Part shown: one piece after another, positions 40,496 through 50,134 of the stretch
How positions within the stretch are numbered: the first letter of the stretch is position 1
Layout: each line of letters starts with the position of its first letter
Assembly (NCBI GenBank): GCA_002441555.1
Contig: DJWK01000033.1
Span: 48,698-112,697 of the forward strand
Reading direction: 5' to 3'
DNA from: Thermodesulfobacteriaceae bacterium UBA6232
GTDB lineage: Bacteria; Desulfobacterota; Thermodesulfobacteria; Thermodesulfobacteriales; Thermodesulfobacteriaceae
DNA length: 64,000 nucleotides
Position numbers and translations under genes: made by a program
Notes under the pieces: generated by a model
Told to the model about the DNA's origin: nothing
The model's input: only the letters and a program-made list of their open reading frames with translations
The model's database searches: none

Positions 40496-41016
40496 AAGTC
40501 TCTTCCTTCAGTATCAATTCCCACAATGGCAGGGAAGTCTTCTACTTTTATTCTAAAAAAAGCTTCTGGCCCTAAATCTTCCCAAGCTATGGGTTCTACT
40601 TTTTTGACAAATTGGGATAAATAAGCTCCTGCTCCACCAAAGGTGATAAAATATACAGCTTTATAGAGTTTGTGAAGTTCTTTGACCTTACCTGAGCGTT
40701 TGCCCTTTCCCATAGTTGCGCATATCCCAAGCTTAAAGAAATCCTCTATATATGGATCCATACGGGAAGAAGTAGTAGGGCCACAGGCCCCGATTATCTT
40801 TCCAGGTGGAGGAGGGGTTGGCCCAACATAATAAATTATTTGATTGGTAAAATCAAAATTAAATCCTTCACTTTTTAAAGCTTCAAGTATTTTTTTGTGA
40901 GTTGCATCTCTTCCGCAAAGAAGCCAGCCAGAAAGGTATACAAATTCCCCTACTTTTAAAGATAAAAGAATTTCTCTATCTTCCAAGGGAAAGGTTAAAA
41001 CTCTCTTGGAAGTCAA
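40462..41016 (-). CDS. Fe-S hydro-lyase beta subunit (fumarase/tartrate dehydratase type)
   Basis: A 184-aa protein matching the C-terminal (beta) domain of class I fumarase and L-tartrate dehydratase. Signatures are GEFVYLSGWLLCGRDATHKK, YVGPTPPPPGKIIGACGPTTSSRMD and TFGGAGAYLSQ. The two-subunit form needs an alpha subunit carrying the 4Fe-4S cluster, which normally lies just upstream; here an Rrf2 regulator lies upstream instead, so the alpha gene must be elsewhere. With alpha it would interconvert fumarate and malate. The 15-bp gap to the regulator suggests co-transcription. Confidence 0.9.
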   Translation of the reverse strand: MTSKRVLTFPLEDREILLSLKVGEFVYLSGWLLCGRDATHKKILEALKSEGFNFDFTNQIIYYVGPTPPPPGKIIGACGPTTSSRMDPYIEDFFKLGICATMGKGKRSGKVKELHKLYKAVYFITFGGAGAYLSQFVKKVEPIAWEDLGPEAFFRIKVEDFPAIVGIDTEGRDFYELSSANFPA

Positions 41017-41031
41017 AGAGACAGCCCTATC

Positions 41032-41487
41032 TTAAAAACATTTCAAAGTAACCGATTCAGCAAACTTTTCCCGCTCAGAGGCACTCATGGTCTTTATAAG
41101 ATCACTTAATTTAACATTTTTAAGCATGCACTCTATATAGGAAGCAAGCTTTTTCCAAATGGGATAAGCCACACATTCATCCACTTCCTCACATCCTTCA
41201 GCAGGATCAAGGCAGGAAGCCACACATACAGGCCCTTCCAACGGTTCAAGAACATCATAAAGGGTAATTTCCTCAGGAGGCCTTCTCAAAACATAACCTC
41301 CACCTGGTCCGCGAGAAGACCTGATTAATCGTGCCTGTCTTAAACGATTGAGAATCTGAGCAAGATAAACCCTTGAAATCTTTTGTTTTTCAGCAATTTC
41401 ATCAAGGGTAATGCCATTGGGATAGGCCTTGGCAATTTCATACATAGCCCTTACCGCATATCTACCTTTAGTTGAAAGTCTAAACAT
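41032..41487 (-). CDS. Rrf2-family transcriptional regulator (IscR-like)
   Basis: A 151-aa winged-helix regulator. The DNA-binding part has STKGRYAVRAMYEIA and RSSRGPGGGYVLRRP. Cys92, Cys99 and Cys105 stand close to the spacing used by IscR to bind a 2Fe-2S cluster, and Cys88 is a fourth. It may sense iron-sulfur status, or act as a CymR-like cysteine regulator. GGAGG lies 8 bp before ATG 41487, so this start is favoured over TTG 41493. It heads a two-gene unit with the Fe-S hydro-lyase beta subunit, which suggests a link. Confidence 0.9.
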   Translation of the reverse strand: MFRLSTKGRYAVRAMYEIAKAYPNGITLDEIAEKQKISRVYLAQILNRLRQARLIRSSRGPGGGYVLRRPPEEITLYDVLEPLEGPVCVASCLDPAEGCEEVDECVAYPIWKKLASYIECMLKNVKLSDLIKTMSASEREKFAESVTLKCF

Positions 41488-41530
41488 TTCCAATCCCTCC
41501 TTTATTTTTTATTTATTTTTATTTTTCATT

Positions 41531-41558
41531 AAGATAATAAAATTTAAGAAATTATCAA
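41531..41558 (-). promoter_or_regulatory. Promoter for the Rrf2 regulator
   Basis: On the minus strand TTGATA (41558-41553) and TATCTT (41536-41531) are separated by 16 bp. Confidence 0.4.
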
Positions 41559-41798
41559 GAGTCATTAAAGTTTTTTTAATTTCTAAAAAATTTATCACAC
41601 CTTTTTACCGGTTTGAAGGGTCACAACCTCTTCGTCACGCCTCTTCCTCTTTGAAAATTATTTTTTTAGGAAAATAAAAAGAGAGAGCCTATTAGAAACC
41701 TTGCTTATAAATTTGAATTCACAATGGCGGTTTATTGTTGTAAAAATTTAAATTTATGCTAATTTAAAAGAGAAATTTTGACGGGGAGGCTTGAAGAG
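41559..41798. other. Intergenic region before the Rho_N gene
   Basis: The gap between the regulator and the next start is 311 bp. Beyond the regulator promoter it holds a possible forward promoter (TTGTAA then TAATTT near 41736-41765) and the ribosome site GGGGAGG at 41782-41788. I see no RNA gene or repeat. Confidence 0.4.
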
Positions 41799-42152
41799 AT
41801 GGAAGAAACAAAAGTTGAGGAGACAAGAGAACTTCCCAAACTGGAAAAGAAACTTGAAAAAATGACCATTAAGGAATTAAGGGAGATTGCCCTCCAAATA
41901 CCAGAAATAACTGGTGTTCACGGAATGAATAAAGAGGAGCTTATTTCTGCTCTTAAAAAGGTATATGGAATTAAAGAAGAGCCAAGGAAAGTTGGAGCCT
42001 CCATGAGGGAACTTAAAGCCAAGGTGAAAAAATTTAAGGCCCTTGCTGAAGAGGCCAAAAAGAATAAAGATTGGGAAAAATATGAAAGATATAGAAAATT
42101 AGCAAGTAAGTTTAAAAAGAGAACAAGAAAACTTGCTCGCCTTTCCGCTTAA
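41799..42152 (+). CDS. Small protein with Rho N-terminal-like domain
   Basis: A 117-aa, highly basic protein. Residues about 22-65 (KMTIKELREIALQIPEI then MNKEELISALKKVYGI) match the Rho_N/SAP-like helical motif seen at the N-terminus of transcription terminator Rho. The C-terminal half is a Lys/Arg-rich helix (KYERYRKLASKFKKRTRK), likely to bind nucleic acid. The full Rho ATPase is absent and this does not look like a truncation, since it has its own GGGGAGG site and stop. It starts the unit with purC and hisB. Function unknown. Confidence 0.75.
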   Translation: MEETKVEETRELPKLEKKLEKMTIKELREIALQIPEITGVHGMNKEELISALKKVYGIKEEPRKVGASMRELKAKVKKFKALAEEAKKNKDWEKYERYRKLASKFKKRTRKLARLSA

Positions 42153-42164
42153 AAGGGACAGCCT

Positions 42165-43061
42165 TTGCAAGCCCTTTTTGAAACCAATCTAACCACGGTT
42201 CCTCTTTTTCATCGAGGGAAAGTTCGGGATATTTACGATCTTGGTGATAAGCTCCTTATTGTCGCAACGGATCGTATCTCAGCCTTTGATGTGGTGCTTC
42301 CAACACCCATTCCTGATAAAGGAAAAATTTTAACTCTTATGACCCTTTTTTGGCTTAACTTTCTTAAAGATATAGTAGAAAATCATTTAATCACAGCGGA
42401 GGTTGAAGCCTATCCTGAGATTTTAAAACCCTATAAAGAGCTTCTTAAAAATCGCAGTATGCTTGTTAAAAAGGCAAGGGTTCTTCCTGTTGAATGCATT
42501 GTAAGAGGGTATATAACCGGTTCTGCATGGAAGGAATACCAAGAAAAAGGAGAGGTTTGCGGTATTAAATTACCCAAAGGCTTAAATGAGAGTGAAAAAC
42601 TGCCAGACCCAATTTTTACTCCCTCAACCAAGGCTGAACTCGGAAAGCACGATATCAATATCACTTTTGAGGAAATGAAAAAAATCGTTGGAGAGGAACT
42701 CTCAGAAAAGATTAAAGAGATTTCGCTAAAGTTATATAAAAAAGCAAGTTCCTATGCAGAAGAAAGAGGTATCATTATTGCCGATACCAAATTTGAATTT
42801 GGCCTTTATGAGGAAAAACTTCTTCTTGTGGATGAAGTTTTAACGCCGGATTCTTCAAGATTCTGGCCTAAGGAAGAATATCAACCGGGAAGATCTCAAA
42901 AAAGTTTTGACAAACAATTTATTAGGGATTGGCTTAAAAATTCGGGCTGGAAGGTGGGAAGCCCCCCTCCTGAAATTCCAGAAGATATAGTTTTGAAAAC
43001 CAGAGAAAAGTATCTCGAAGCCCTAAAGAGGCTTACAGGAAAAACCTTAGAGGAGGAGTAA
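42165..43061 (+). CDS. purC: SAICAR synthase
   Basis: A 298-aa enzyme of purine synthesis that joins aspartate to CAIR with ATP. FHRGKVRDIYDLGDKLLIVATDRISAFD lies near residues 15-42, VECIVRGYITGSAWKEY near 109, and LVDEVLTPDSSRFWP near 222, all SAICAR-synthase signatures. The length of about 300 aa matches the longer bacterial form. The start appears to be TTG 42165. The gene follows the Rho_N gene by 12 bp and ends one base before hisB. Confidence 0.95.
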   Translation: MQALFETNLTTVPLFHRGKVRDIYDLGDKLLIVATDRISAFDVVLPTPIPDKGKILTLMTLFWLNFLKDIVENHLITAEVEAYPEILKPYKELLKNRSMLVKKARVLPVECIVRGYITGSAWKEYQEKGEVCGIKLPKGLNESEKLPDPIFTPSTKAELGKHDINITFEEMKKIVGEELSEKIKEISLKLYKKASSYAEERGIIIADTKFEFGLYEEKLLLVDEVLTPDSSRFWPKEEYQPGRSQKSFDKQFIRDWLKNSGWKVGSPPPEIPEDIVLKTREKYLEALKRLTGKTLEEE

Positions 43062-43062
43062 T

Positions 43063-43647
43063 TTGCCTCTAATCAAAAAGGAACGGCTAACTCAGGAGAC
43101 AAGTATTTTTATATCCCTTGATCTTTACGGAGATTATCTTGAAAAAAGCAAAATAGCAACAGGGATAGGCTTTCTTGACCATATGTTGGAACTTTTCAGT
43201 TTCCACTCAGGGATAATCTTTGAACTTAAGGCTGAAGGGGATCTTGAAGTGGATTATCATCACACTGTAGAGGATGTGGGAATTACCCTCGGTCTTGCTT
43301 TAAAGGAGGCCTTGGGAGAGAGAAAGGGGCTTTCGCGCTATGGTGAAGCAACCATTCCAATGGAAGAGGCCCTTTCTCAAGCAGTGATTGATCTTGCCAA
43401 AAGACCCTATCTCCATTTTGAAGTAACCTTTCCCTCAGAGAAAATAGGAAACTTTGATACCGAACTTGTTGAAGAGTTTTTTAAAGCCCTTGTGAATAAT
43501 GCCCTTTTTACCTTGCACTTAAGATGCTTTTACGGAAAAAATTCCCATCACATAGCAGAAAGCCTATTTAAGGCCTTTGCTTACGCCTTTAAAAAAGCCA
43601 TTTCCCCTCAGGAAGAAGAAATCCTTTCCACTAAAGGAATTCTTTAA
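43063..43647 (+). CDS. hisB: Imidazoleglycerol-phosphate dehydratase
   Basis: A 194-aa enzyme of histidine synthesis. IGFLDHMLELFSFHSG, DYHHTVEDVGI and FYGKNSHHIAESLFKAFA carry the His/Glu residues that bind the two manganese ions. This is the monofunctional form without the phosphatase domain. The start is TTG 43063 behind GAGGAG. It is placed with purC and not in a his operon. It converges with cvpA, overlapping by 4 bp. Confidence 0.95.
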   Translation: MPLIKKERLTQETSIFISLDLYGDYLEKSKIATGIGFLDHMLELFSFHSGIIFELKAEGDLEVDYHHTVEDVGITLGLALKEALGERKGLSRYGEATIPMEEALSQAVIDLAKRPYLHFEVTFPSEKIGNFDTELVEEFFKALVNNALFTLHLRCFYGKNSHHIAESLFKAFAYAFKKAISPQEEEILSTKGIL

Positions 43648-44174
43648 TCAAGTATAGTTCGGGGAATTTCGTAATATTTCCTGGATTTCTTGATAAATTC
43701 AAGCCAAGATTGAGGAATTAGACGAATTAAAATTTTGGTAGTAGTTGAAACAATGGGATAGCTCTTTGCTTTCTCAAGAGTTGGTTTTTCTGTTGGGAAG
43801 GGAATTACAATGAGATAAAAAAGAAAGGTTGTAAAAAGTGCACCTTTCAAAAATCCAAAAAGGCCTCCCAAAATTCTATCCCCAATGCTCATATCCATGG
43901 ATTTGATAAGGAGATAAAAAAGAAAACCAGCCAAAACAAAGGTAAGATAAATTAAAACAAAGCCAAGAAGATAGCTCATAAAAAAAGCTACCTTAGGATG
44001 ACTTATTATATGCCCCACAAAGGGTTTCAATCTCAAAGCTAACCACCCAGAATATAAAAAAGCCACAATCATTCCTACCAAGGAAAAAACATTTTTTATA
44101 ATTCCTGTAAGAAAACCTCTTATGACAAAATAGGCTGTAAATCCAAGAGCAAGATAATCAAACCAGATCATCAC
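43644..44174 (-). CDS. CvpA-family membrane protein
   Basis: A 176-aa protein with four hydrophobic segments, the CvpA/DedE layout. FTAYFVIRGFLTGIIKNVFSLVG at the start and DRILGGLFGFLKGALFTT are the conserved elements. CvpA proteins are linked to bile and envelope stress and to colicin V export in E. coli, but the activity is unclear. It is the last gene of the long minus-strand run and overlaps cysS by 4 bp. Confidence 0.88.
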   Translation of the reverse strand: MMIWFDYLALGFTAYFVIRGFLTGIIKNVFSLVGMIVAFLYSGWLALRLKPFVGHIISHPKVAFFMSYLLGFVLIYLTFVLAGFLFYLLIKSMDMSIGDRILGGLFGFLKGALFTTFLFYLIVIPFPTEKPTLEKAKSYPIVSTTTKILIRLIPQSWLEFIKKSRKYYEIPRTILD

Positions 44175-45634
44175 TCAATATACCAAAAGGTTTCTTCTTT
44201 AGTGTCTTTAAGATGAATGCCAAGGTTTTTAAGTTCCTCTCTGATTTTATCTGCCAGTTCAAAATTCTTTTCCTTTCTTGCCTGAAATCTTTTCTCAATG
44301 AGTTTTTCAATTTCTTCAAGGGTTTTCCCCAAATTCTTTATTTTTCTTTCCCTTTCATATTTGAAAAACTCAAGGGGGTCAGAATGAGAAACACCCAAGA
44401 GTTCTCCAGAAAGCCTTTGTAATTCCGCAAGCATTACTTTTAAGGCCTCAACCTCTTCTGAGGTAAGATCACCATATTTATTGAGAAAGTTATAAAGTTC
44501 TCCTTCAATGGAAAACAAATAACCCAAAGCCTGGGCTGTATTTAAGTCCTCAAGGAGTGCCTTTAAAAAATTCTCTTTAAAGGTTTGAAATTTTTCCTGA
44601 AGTTCTTTAATTCTTTCCTTGGGTGAGTGTCCCTCTTTTTTAGCTTTGGCTTTTTTAATCCAATAAAAGGTTTCATACATTCTGTAAAGGGCCTTTTCCA
44701 TATCTACTATGCCTTTTTCGGAATAATCAAGGGGTGATCTATAATGTTTGGACAAAAGAAAGGCCCTTATCACTTCTGGGTGATATTTGTCAAGAAGATA
44801 GCCGGTGGTCACAAAATTCCCGAGACTCTTTGACATCTTTTCGCCGTCAACGGTAATAAGGCCGTGATGAATAAAATATCGCACAAAAGGTTTGCCCGTT
44901 GCTCCCTCACTCTGGGCTATCTCATTTTCATGATGAGGAAAAATTAGATCAAGGCCTCCTCCGTGTATGTCAATGGTTTCTCCGAGATACTTAAGACTCA
45001 TGGCTGAGCACTCAATGTGCCAGCCAGGCCTTCCATATCCCCAGGGGCTTTCCCAGTAAGGTTCTCCGGGCTTGGCACTCTTCCAAAGGGCAAAATCAAG
45101 AGGATTTCTTTTTTTCTCCGAAGGATCAATTCTCACCCCAGAAAGCATCTCATCGAGCTTTCTTCCCGAAAGTTTTCCGTACTCAGGAAACCTTTCCACA
45201 CAAAAATAGACATCTCCATTGCTCACATAGGCAAGCTTTTTTTCTATGAGTTTCTTAATAATTTCAATCATCTCAGGAATATGCTCACTTGCTTTAGGCT
45301 CAAAACTGGGCTTTAAAACCCCAAGCCTTTCCATCTCCTCTTGATATTCCTTGGTGTATTTTTCAGTCAAATCTTTCCAGAAAATTCCTTCCTTGTTTGC
45401 CCGATTTATAATTTTGTCATCAATGTCGGTTATATTTCTCACATAGATGACTTCGTACCCCAAAAACTTCAATACCCTGTAAAGCACATCAAAAATCACA
45501 GCACTTCTTGCATGTCCAAGATGAGAAGAATCATAGGCGGTAATCCCGCAAACATACATGGTCACTCTGGGTGGATTTAAAGGCTCAAAGACCTCTACTT
45601 TTCGGGTAAGAGTATTATAAATGGATAATTTCAT
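44171..45634 (-). CDS. cysS: Cysteinyl-tRNA synthetase
   Basis: A class I synthetase of 487 aa that charges tRNA-Cys. [19 protein letters not shown] (27-45) carries the zinc Cys and the HIGH-type motif; HIECSAMS gives another zinc ligand, and [12 protein letters not shown] is the KMSKS loop. Length matches the family. It overlaps cooC by 4 bp and cvpA by 4 bp, in a run of amino-acid and tRNA genes. Confidence 0.97.
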   Translation of the reverse strand: MKLSIYNTLTRKVEVFEPLNPPRVTMYVCGITAYDSSHLGHARSAVIFDVLYRVLKFLGYEVIYVRNITDIDDKIINRANKEGIFWKDLTEKYTKEYQEEMERLGVLKPSFEPKASEHIPEMIEIIKKLIEKKLAYVSNGDVYFCVERFPEYGKLSGRKLDEMLSGVRIDPSEKKRNPLDFALWKSAKPGEPYWESPWGYGRPGWHIECSAMSLKYLGETIDIHGGGLDLIFPHHENEIAQSEGATGKPFVRYFIHHGLITVDGEKMSKSLGNFVTTGYLLDKYHPEVIRAFLLSKHYRSPLDYSEKGIVDMEKALYRMYETFYWIKKAKAKKEGHSPKERIKELQEKFQTFKENFLKALLEDLNTAQALGYLFSIEGELYNFLNKYGDLTSEEVEALKVMLAELQRLSGELLGVSHSDPLEFFKYERERKIKNLGKTLEEIEKLIEKRFQARKEKNFELADKIREELKNLGIHLKDTKEETFWYIE

Positions 45635-46389
45635 GAATTTAAAAGCCTTTCAAAAGCAGAATATGCCTCTTTTTTAAGAGGGGAATCTTTCCATTCAAAG
45701 ACTGGAATTTTTTTTGCCTCGTATTCAAGCACCTTTGGATCCTCAGGCAAAAAGGAAAGAAGCTTTAAGGAATGTTTTTCTGCAATTTCTTTAGCATATC
45801 TTTTCAGCTCCTCTGGAAGATTTTGTGGGCAGCGATTTACAACCATCCAAAGATTATCCACCTTGATGTTCAGAGCTTTTATAAGATCAGCGATTCTTCC
45901 AACCGTCATAATTCCCCTATAGGAGGCATCAGATACTATAATCAAATGTTCCATCTCCAAAAGATTTAAACGGGAAAGATGTTCCATTCCTGCCTCGTTA
46001 TCAATAACAAGATAGCTATAAGAGCGCATAAGTTTTTCCAGGGCTTGTGAAAGAAAAGAATGGGCAGCACAATAACATCCAGGACCTTCCGGTTGCCCCA
46101 TAACCAAAAGATCATACCCCTTTGCCTCAATAATAGCCTGATGAAGCCTCATCTCTACATAATCATATCTTGCCATGCTGTCTGGAACGCTCTTTCTCAG
46201 TTCCTCTTTAATTTCTCCTAAGGTTATGGAGACCTCTTCACCGAGAAGTTCATTCAAATTAGCATTGGGATCAGCATCTACGGCAAGAACAGGATTGAGC
46301 CCTTTATCTATGAGATAATTCACCAAAAGGGCAGAAAGAGTGCTTTTCCCAGTTCCCCCTTTTCCTGCAAAGGAAATTCTAACAGGCAT
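45631..46389 (-). CDS. CooC-like CO dehydrogenase maturation ATPase
   Basis: A 252-aa deviant-Walker P-loop ATPase of the MinD/CooC group. GKGGTGKSTL (9-18) is the P-loop with signature Lys10, DADPNAN the switch region and MGQPEGPGCYC a Cys-x-Cys motif that in CooC lies at the dimer interface and binds metal. CooC-type proteins help insert nickel into CO dehydrogenase or acetyl-CoA synthase. No CODH gene is nearby, so the target is elsewhere. The gene shares a base with the cimA end and overlaps cysS by 4 bp. Confidence 0.88.
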   Translation of the reverse strand: MPVRISFAGKGGTGKSTLSALLVNYLIDKGLNPVLAVDADPNANLNELLGEEVSITLGEIKEELRKSVPDSMARYDYVEMRLHQAIIEAKGYDLLVMGQPEGPGCYCAAHSFLSQALEKLMRSYSYLVIDNEAGMEHLSRLNLLEMEHLIIVSDASYRGIMTVGRIADLIKALNIKVDNLWMVVNRCPQNLPEELKRYAKEIAEKHSLKLLSFLPEDPKVLEYEAKKIPVFEWKDSPLKKEAYSAFERLLNS

Positions 46390-47981
46390 TAATTATCCCT
46401 TTTCTTTTTATCCAGAAAAAGTTTATAGGTGTAAGAATCAATGAGGGCCTGACAGCTTGCCTCAAGGATATCCGTTGAAACTCCCACAGTGCCCCATTTG
46501 TAATTTTTGCTTTTGGACAAGATAAAAACCCTTACCTTTGAGGCAGTACCTGGAAGACCTGGAAGCACTCTGACTTTATAATCCTCAAGCTCCATTTCGC
46601 GAATCTGGGGATAAAACCTTTCAAGGGCCTTTCTTAGGGCATTGTCAAGGGCATTAACAGGGCCGTTCCCGAGGGCAGCAGTGTGCTCCACCTCACCAAC
46701 CCCTGGAGGCACCCTTACAAGCACAGTTGCCTCTGCCTGAGAATGATCGTGATGATGCTTCTGGTCAAAAACCTTGTAACTTAAAAGTTCAAAATACTGC
46801 TTGGGCTCACCCATTAATTTATAAATGAGAAGCTCAAGGGAGGCCTCTGCCGCTTCAAATTCAAAGCCCTCTGCCTCAAGCTTCTTGATTTCTTCAACAA
46901 TTTTGTTAACAAGGGCACTTTCTGCATCAAGCTCGATACCAAGCTCTTTGGCCTTGTAAAGAATATTGCTTCTTCCTGAAAGCTCAGAAACAAGAACCCT
47001 TCTTACATTCCCAACAAGAGTGGGGTCAATATGTTCATAGGTGCGGGGAGACTTAAGCACTGCAGAGACATGAACTCCTCCTTTATGAGCAAAGGCAGAC
47101 CTTCCAACAAAGGGAAGCCTTGCAGGATGAGGAAGATTGGCTATTTCAAAGACATAACGGGATACCTCGGTAAGCTTGTGAAGAACATCCTTTGCTGAAA
47201 CCTCATAACCCATTTTTAAAACCAAATTAGGAATTATGGAGCAAAGATTGGCATTTCCGCAGCGCTCACCAATTCCATTAATGGTTCCCTGAACATGAGA
47301 AACACCAAGTCTTACTGCTTCAAGAGAATTAGCTACAGCACAATCTGAATCATTGTGGGCATGAATACCAAGAGGAGCCTCATCCCCTAAAACCTCTTTT
47401 ACTCTCCGAATGATTTCCCTTACTTCATGGGGAAGGGTTCCTCCATTGGTATCACAAAGACAAAGGCAATCTGCTCCAGCCTTTAGGGCCCTTTTTAAGG
47501 TCTCAAGGGCATAATCCGGATCCTCTTTAAACCCGTCAAAAAAGTGTTCGGCATCATAAATAACCTTGGGTACATGCTTTTTGAGATAACGCACAGAATT
47601 TTCAATGATTTCTAAATTGTGTTCAAGGGTGGTTTTTAAAGCCTCTTTGACATGGATAGTCCAGCTTTTTCCGAAAATGGTAACCACTTCTGTTTTGGCC
47701 TGAAGCAAACTCTGAAAAATTTCGTCAGTCTCGGGGGTCTTTCTCGGATGATGGGTGCTTCCAAAGGCAACAATTTTTGTGTGCTTTAGATGATAATCCT
47801 TTATCTCTTTAAAAAATTGATAATCCTTGGGATTGGAACCAGGCCATCCTCCTTCTATATAATCAATTTTTAATTCATCAAGTTTTAAGGCAATTCTTAT
47901 TTTGTCCTCAACAGAAAAATTAACTTCTTCAGCCTGGGCTCCGTCCCTTAAAGTGGTGTCATAAATTTCAATCTTTTTCAT
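46389..47981 (-). CDS. cimA: (R)-citramalate synthase
   Basis: A 530-aa enzyme of the isopropylmalate-synthase superfamily. [18 protein letters not shown] (6-23) is typical of CimA and not Leu[10 protein letters not shown] binds the metal, and [11 protein letters not shown] is the substrate loop. Residues about 385-520 form the LeuA-type allosteric dimerisation domain, which suggests isoleucine feedback. It condenses acetyl-CoA with pyruvate, the first step of the threonine-independent route to isoleucine. It overlaps lysC by 4 bp. Confidence 0.92.
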   Translation of the reverse strand: MKKIEIYDTTLRDGAQAEEVNFSVEDKIRIALKLDELKIDYIEGGWPGSNPKDYQFFKEIKDYHLKHTKIVAFGSTHHPRKTPETDEIFQSLLQAKTEVVTIFGKSWTIHVKEALKTTLEHNLEIIENSVRYLKKHVPKVIYDAEHFFDGFKEDPDYALETLKRALKAGADCLCLCDTNGGTLPHEVREIIRRVKEVLGDEAPLGIHAHNDSDCAVANSLEAVRLGVSHVQGTINGIGERCGNANLCSIIPNLVLKMGYEVSAKDVLHKLTEVSRYVFEIANLPHPARLPFVGRSAFAHKGGVHVSAVLKSPRTYEHIDPTLVGNVRRVLVSELSGRSNILYKAKELGIELDAESALVNKIVEEIKKLEAEGFEFEAAEASLELLIYKLMGEPKQYFELLSYKVFDQKHHHDHSQAEATVLVRVPPGVGEVEHTAALGNGPVNALDNALRKALERFYPQIREMELEDYKVRVLPGLPGTASKVRVFILSKSKNYKWGTVGVSTDILEASCQALIDSYTYKLFLDKKKRDN

Positions 47982-49207
47982 TTTTCCTCTTTTATACCTC
48001 CCTCTAAATTAAAGGCTTCGTGTAGGGCTCTTACCGCAAGTTCTGTATATTTTTCATCAATTACACAGGAAATTTTAATTTCACTGGTGGAAATCATCAT
48101 TATATTTATACCATGTTTGGCAAGGGTTTCAAACATTTTAGTGGCAACCCCTGAGTGTGTCCTCATTCCTGCTCCAATTATGGAAACTTTGGCAATTTTG
48201 TCATCCCCTTCAATGCGCTCAACCCCGAGTTCATCACAAACCTTTTTTACAATCTCCAAAGCCTGCTTGAAATCCGTTCTCGGAACAGTGAAAGTAAGAT
48301 CAGCCTTTCCATCCGGTCTTCCAGTCTGTATAATCATATCAACCACGATGCCTGCTTCACCAATGGGGCCAAAAATTTTGGCTGCAACTCCAGGTCTATC
48401 AGGAACTCCGTAAAGGCTAATTCTTGCTTCATTTCTGTTATAGGTTACTCCTGAAACAAGCACCTTTTCCATCTCTTCATCCTCCTCGGTTATCAAAGTC
48501 CCTTCTTCATAGTTAAAACTTGATCTCACAACAAGAGGCACTTTATAAATCATAGCAAGCTCTACAGACCGCATCTCAAGCACTTTGGCACCTGAGCTTG
48601 CCATCTCAAGCATCTCTTCATAGGAAATTTTTGAGAGCTTTCTTGCATTGGGAACAATTCTCGGATCAGCTGTATAAACCCCCTCAACATCGGTATATAT
48701 TTCACAAAGTTCGGCCTTTAAAGCTGCAGCAAGAGCTACTGCCGTTGTATCAGAACCTCCTCTTCCTAAGGTAGTTATATCTCCCCTTTCTGTAACTCCC
48801 TGGAATCCAGCAACAACCACTATTTTACCTTCAGAAAGCTCCTTTTTAATTTTATCAATTTTTATATCCTTTATGCGAGCTTTGGTAAAAAGCTCGGTGG
48901 TATAAATGGGCACCTGAAATCCGAGAAAAGAGATAGCTTTATAGCCCATACTTTGTAAGGTAATGGCAAGAAGGGAAGCTGTAACTTGCTCTCCTGTAGA
49001 AACAAGCATGTCAAGTTCTCTCAAAGGTGGGTCCGGAGTTATTGCCTTGGCAAGATTGATGAGTCTGTCCGTTTCCCCAGCCATGGCAGAAACCACTACC
49101 ACAAGGTCATGCCCTTTTCTTTTATAACTTGCCACCCTTTCAGCCACCTTCCTTATTCGCTCAAGATTGGCTACCGAGGTCCCTCCATACTTCTGAACAA
49201 TCAGCAT
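47978..49207 (-). CDS. lysC: Aspartate kinase
   Basis: A 409-aa monofunctional aspartokinase, the first step to lysine, threonine and methionine. [13 protein letters not shown] (6-18) and [23 protein letters not shown] are the kinase motifs. Two ACT domains (about 265-400) give feedback control by lysine and/or threonine. thrC lies in another operon of this window. The ATG at 49207 is 2 bp after the J-protein stop. Confidence 0.96.
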   Translation of the reverse strand: MLIVQKYGGTSVANLERIRKVAERVASYKRKGHDLVVVVSAMAGETDRLINLAKAITPDPPLRELDMLVSTGEQVTASLLAITLQSMGYKAISFLGFQVPIYTTELFTKARIKDIKIDKIKKELSEGKIVVVAGFQGVTERGDITTLGRGGSDTTAVALAAALKAELCEIYTDVEGVYTADPRIVPNARKLSKISYEEMLEMASSGAKVLEMRSVELAMIYKVPLVVRSSFNYEEGTLITEEDEEMEKVLVSGVTYNRNEARISLYGVPDRPGVAAKIFGPIGEAGIVVDMIIQTGRPDGKADLTFTVPRTDFKQALEIVKKVCDELGVERIEGDDKIAKVSIIGAGMRTHSGVATKMFETLAKHGINIMMISTSEIKISCVIDEKYTELAVRALHEAFNLEGGIKEEK

Positions 49208-49209
49208 CT

Positions 49210-49530
49210 TTAGCTCCCCTCTTTGTCTTTTTCCTCATGGAATTTTCCCCAAACAGGGTCTTCCCCAAAGTGTTGAAACCAAAAATCAGCAGGATCCTCT
49301 GTCTTTGGGTCTGGCCTAAATTCAATTTTATAATTATCGCAATACTCCATAAGAATCTGATAAGCCTCATTTAGAGCTTTCATCTTTTCAGAATCTCCGC
49401 CTTTATCAGGATGTAATTCCTTGGCAAGATGATGATATCTTTCAACAATCTCTTTTCTTGTAGTAGTTAAAGGAAGTTTTAAAAGTTTCCTTGCTTTCTC
49501 AAGCCTTTGCCACTTTTCTTTCCACTGCAT
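49210..49530 (-). CDS. Small J-domain protein
   Basis: A 106-aa protein whose first 65 residues are a J domain with the essential HPD (40-42) in [14 protein letters not shown]. No Gly/Phe, zinc-finger or substrate domain follows; the C-terminal tail has [13 protein letters not shown]. It would stimulate a DnaK ATPase, with specificity set by the short tail. Clients are unknown. It lies 49 bp after AMMECR1 and 2 bp before lysC. Confidence 0.88.
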   Translation of the reverse strand: MQWKEKWQRLEKARKLLKLPLTTTRKEIVERYHHLAKELHPDKGGDSEKMKALNEAYQILMEYCDNYKIEFRPDPKTEDPADFWFQHFGEDPVWGKFHEEKDKEGS

Positions 49531-49579
49531 GGTAAATATTTAATATTAAAAGATATCTTGAAAAATACAAGTGAATTGT

Positions 49580-50134
49580 TTAGATTTCCCGTTCACTGAA
49601 AACTTCAGCTGTGAAAATGTAAAGTTCTGTTTCTGGATCCTCAAGACAATTTTCTGGAAGACCCGCTTTGAGGCAGCCGTGTTTTAAAAAGGTCTCCCGA
49701 TCCCACCCATATTCAGTAGCAACCTGAGGTAAAAGAAGCCCTCTGAAAGGACCTTTTTTTATATAAATCCCGTGTTTTCCTACTTCTACCTCTTCTGGAT
49801 GTGCCTTTACAAAAGGAGATAATATGGAAATCTCTATCTCTATCTCGTCAAGCTCACTTTCCTTAAGAGGTAGAAATCTCGGGTCCCTAAAGGCAGAAGA
49901 AAGAACTACCTCACAGACCTCTTCATACAAAGGTTTTTCACCCTGAAGAACACCGATACACCCCCTAAGACGCCCTTCTTTGGTCAGGGTAACAAATACT
50001 CCTCTTTTCTCATAAAGATGGGGATATACATCCTTTGGTGGAGGCTCTGGTTTGAAGGATTTCCCCTGAAAATAAGCTTCCAGGGTTTTTCTACAGAGTT
50101 TTAGTAAATAACGCCTTTCTTCTCTTGAAAGCAT
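49580..50134 (-). CDS. AMMECR1 / AmmeMemoRadiSam system protein A
   Basis: A 184-aa protein of the AMMECR1 family. The invariant LRGCIGVL lies near residues 55-62, followed by SSAFRDPRF and the LLLPQVATEYGWDRETFLKHGCLKAGL motif. Its chemistry is unknown; it often sits with MEMO1 and a radical-SAM protein. Here MEMO1 is about 32 kb away at 17213. It shares one base with the DsbC-like gene and is probably co-transcribed with it. Confidence 0.92.
   Translation of the reverse strand: MLSREERRYLLKLCRKTLEAYFQGKSFKPEPPPKDVYPHLYEKRGVFVTLTKEGRLRGCIGVLQGEKPLYEEVCEVVLSSAFRDPRFLPLKESELDEIEIEISILSPFVKAHPEEVEVGKHGIYIKKGPFRGLLLPQVATEYGWDRETFLKHGCLKAGLPENCLEDPETELYIFTAEVFSEREI

Noticed and set aside
41559..41798. 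Small RNA or riboswitch before the Rho_N-purC unit
   Set aside because: No conserved purine-riboswitch core, stable hairpin or terminator could be found by eye.
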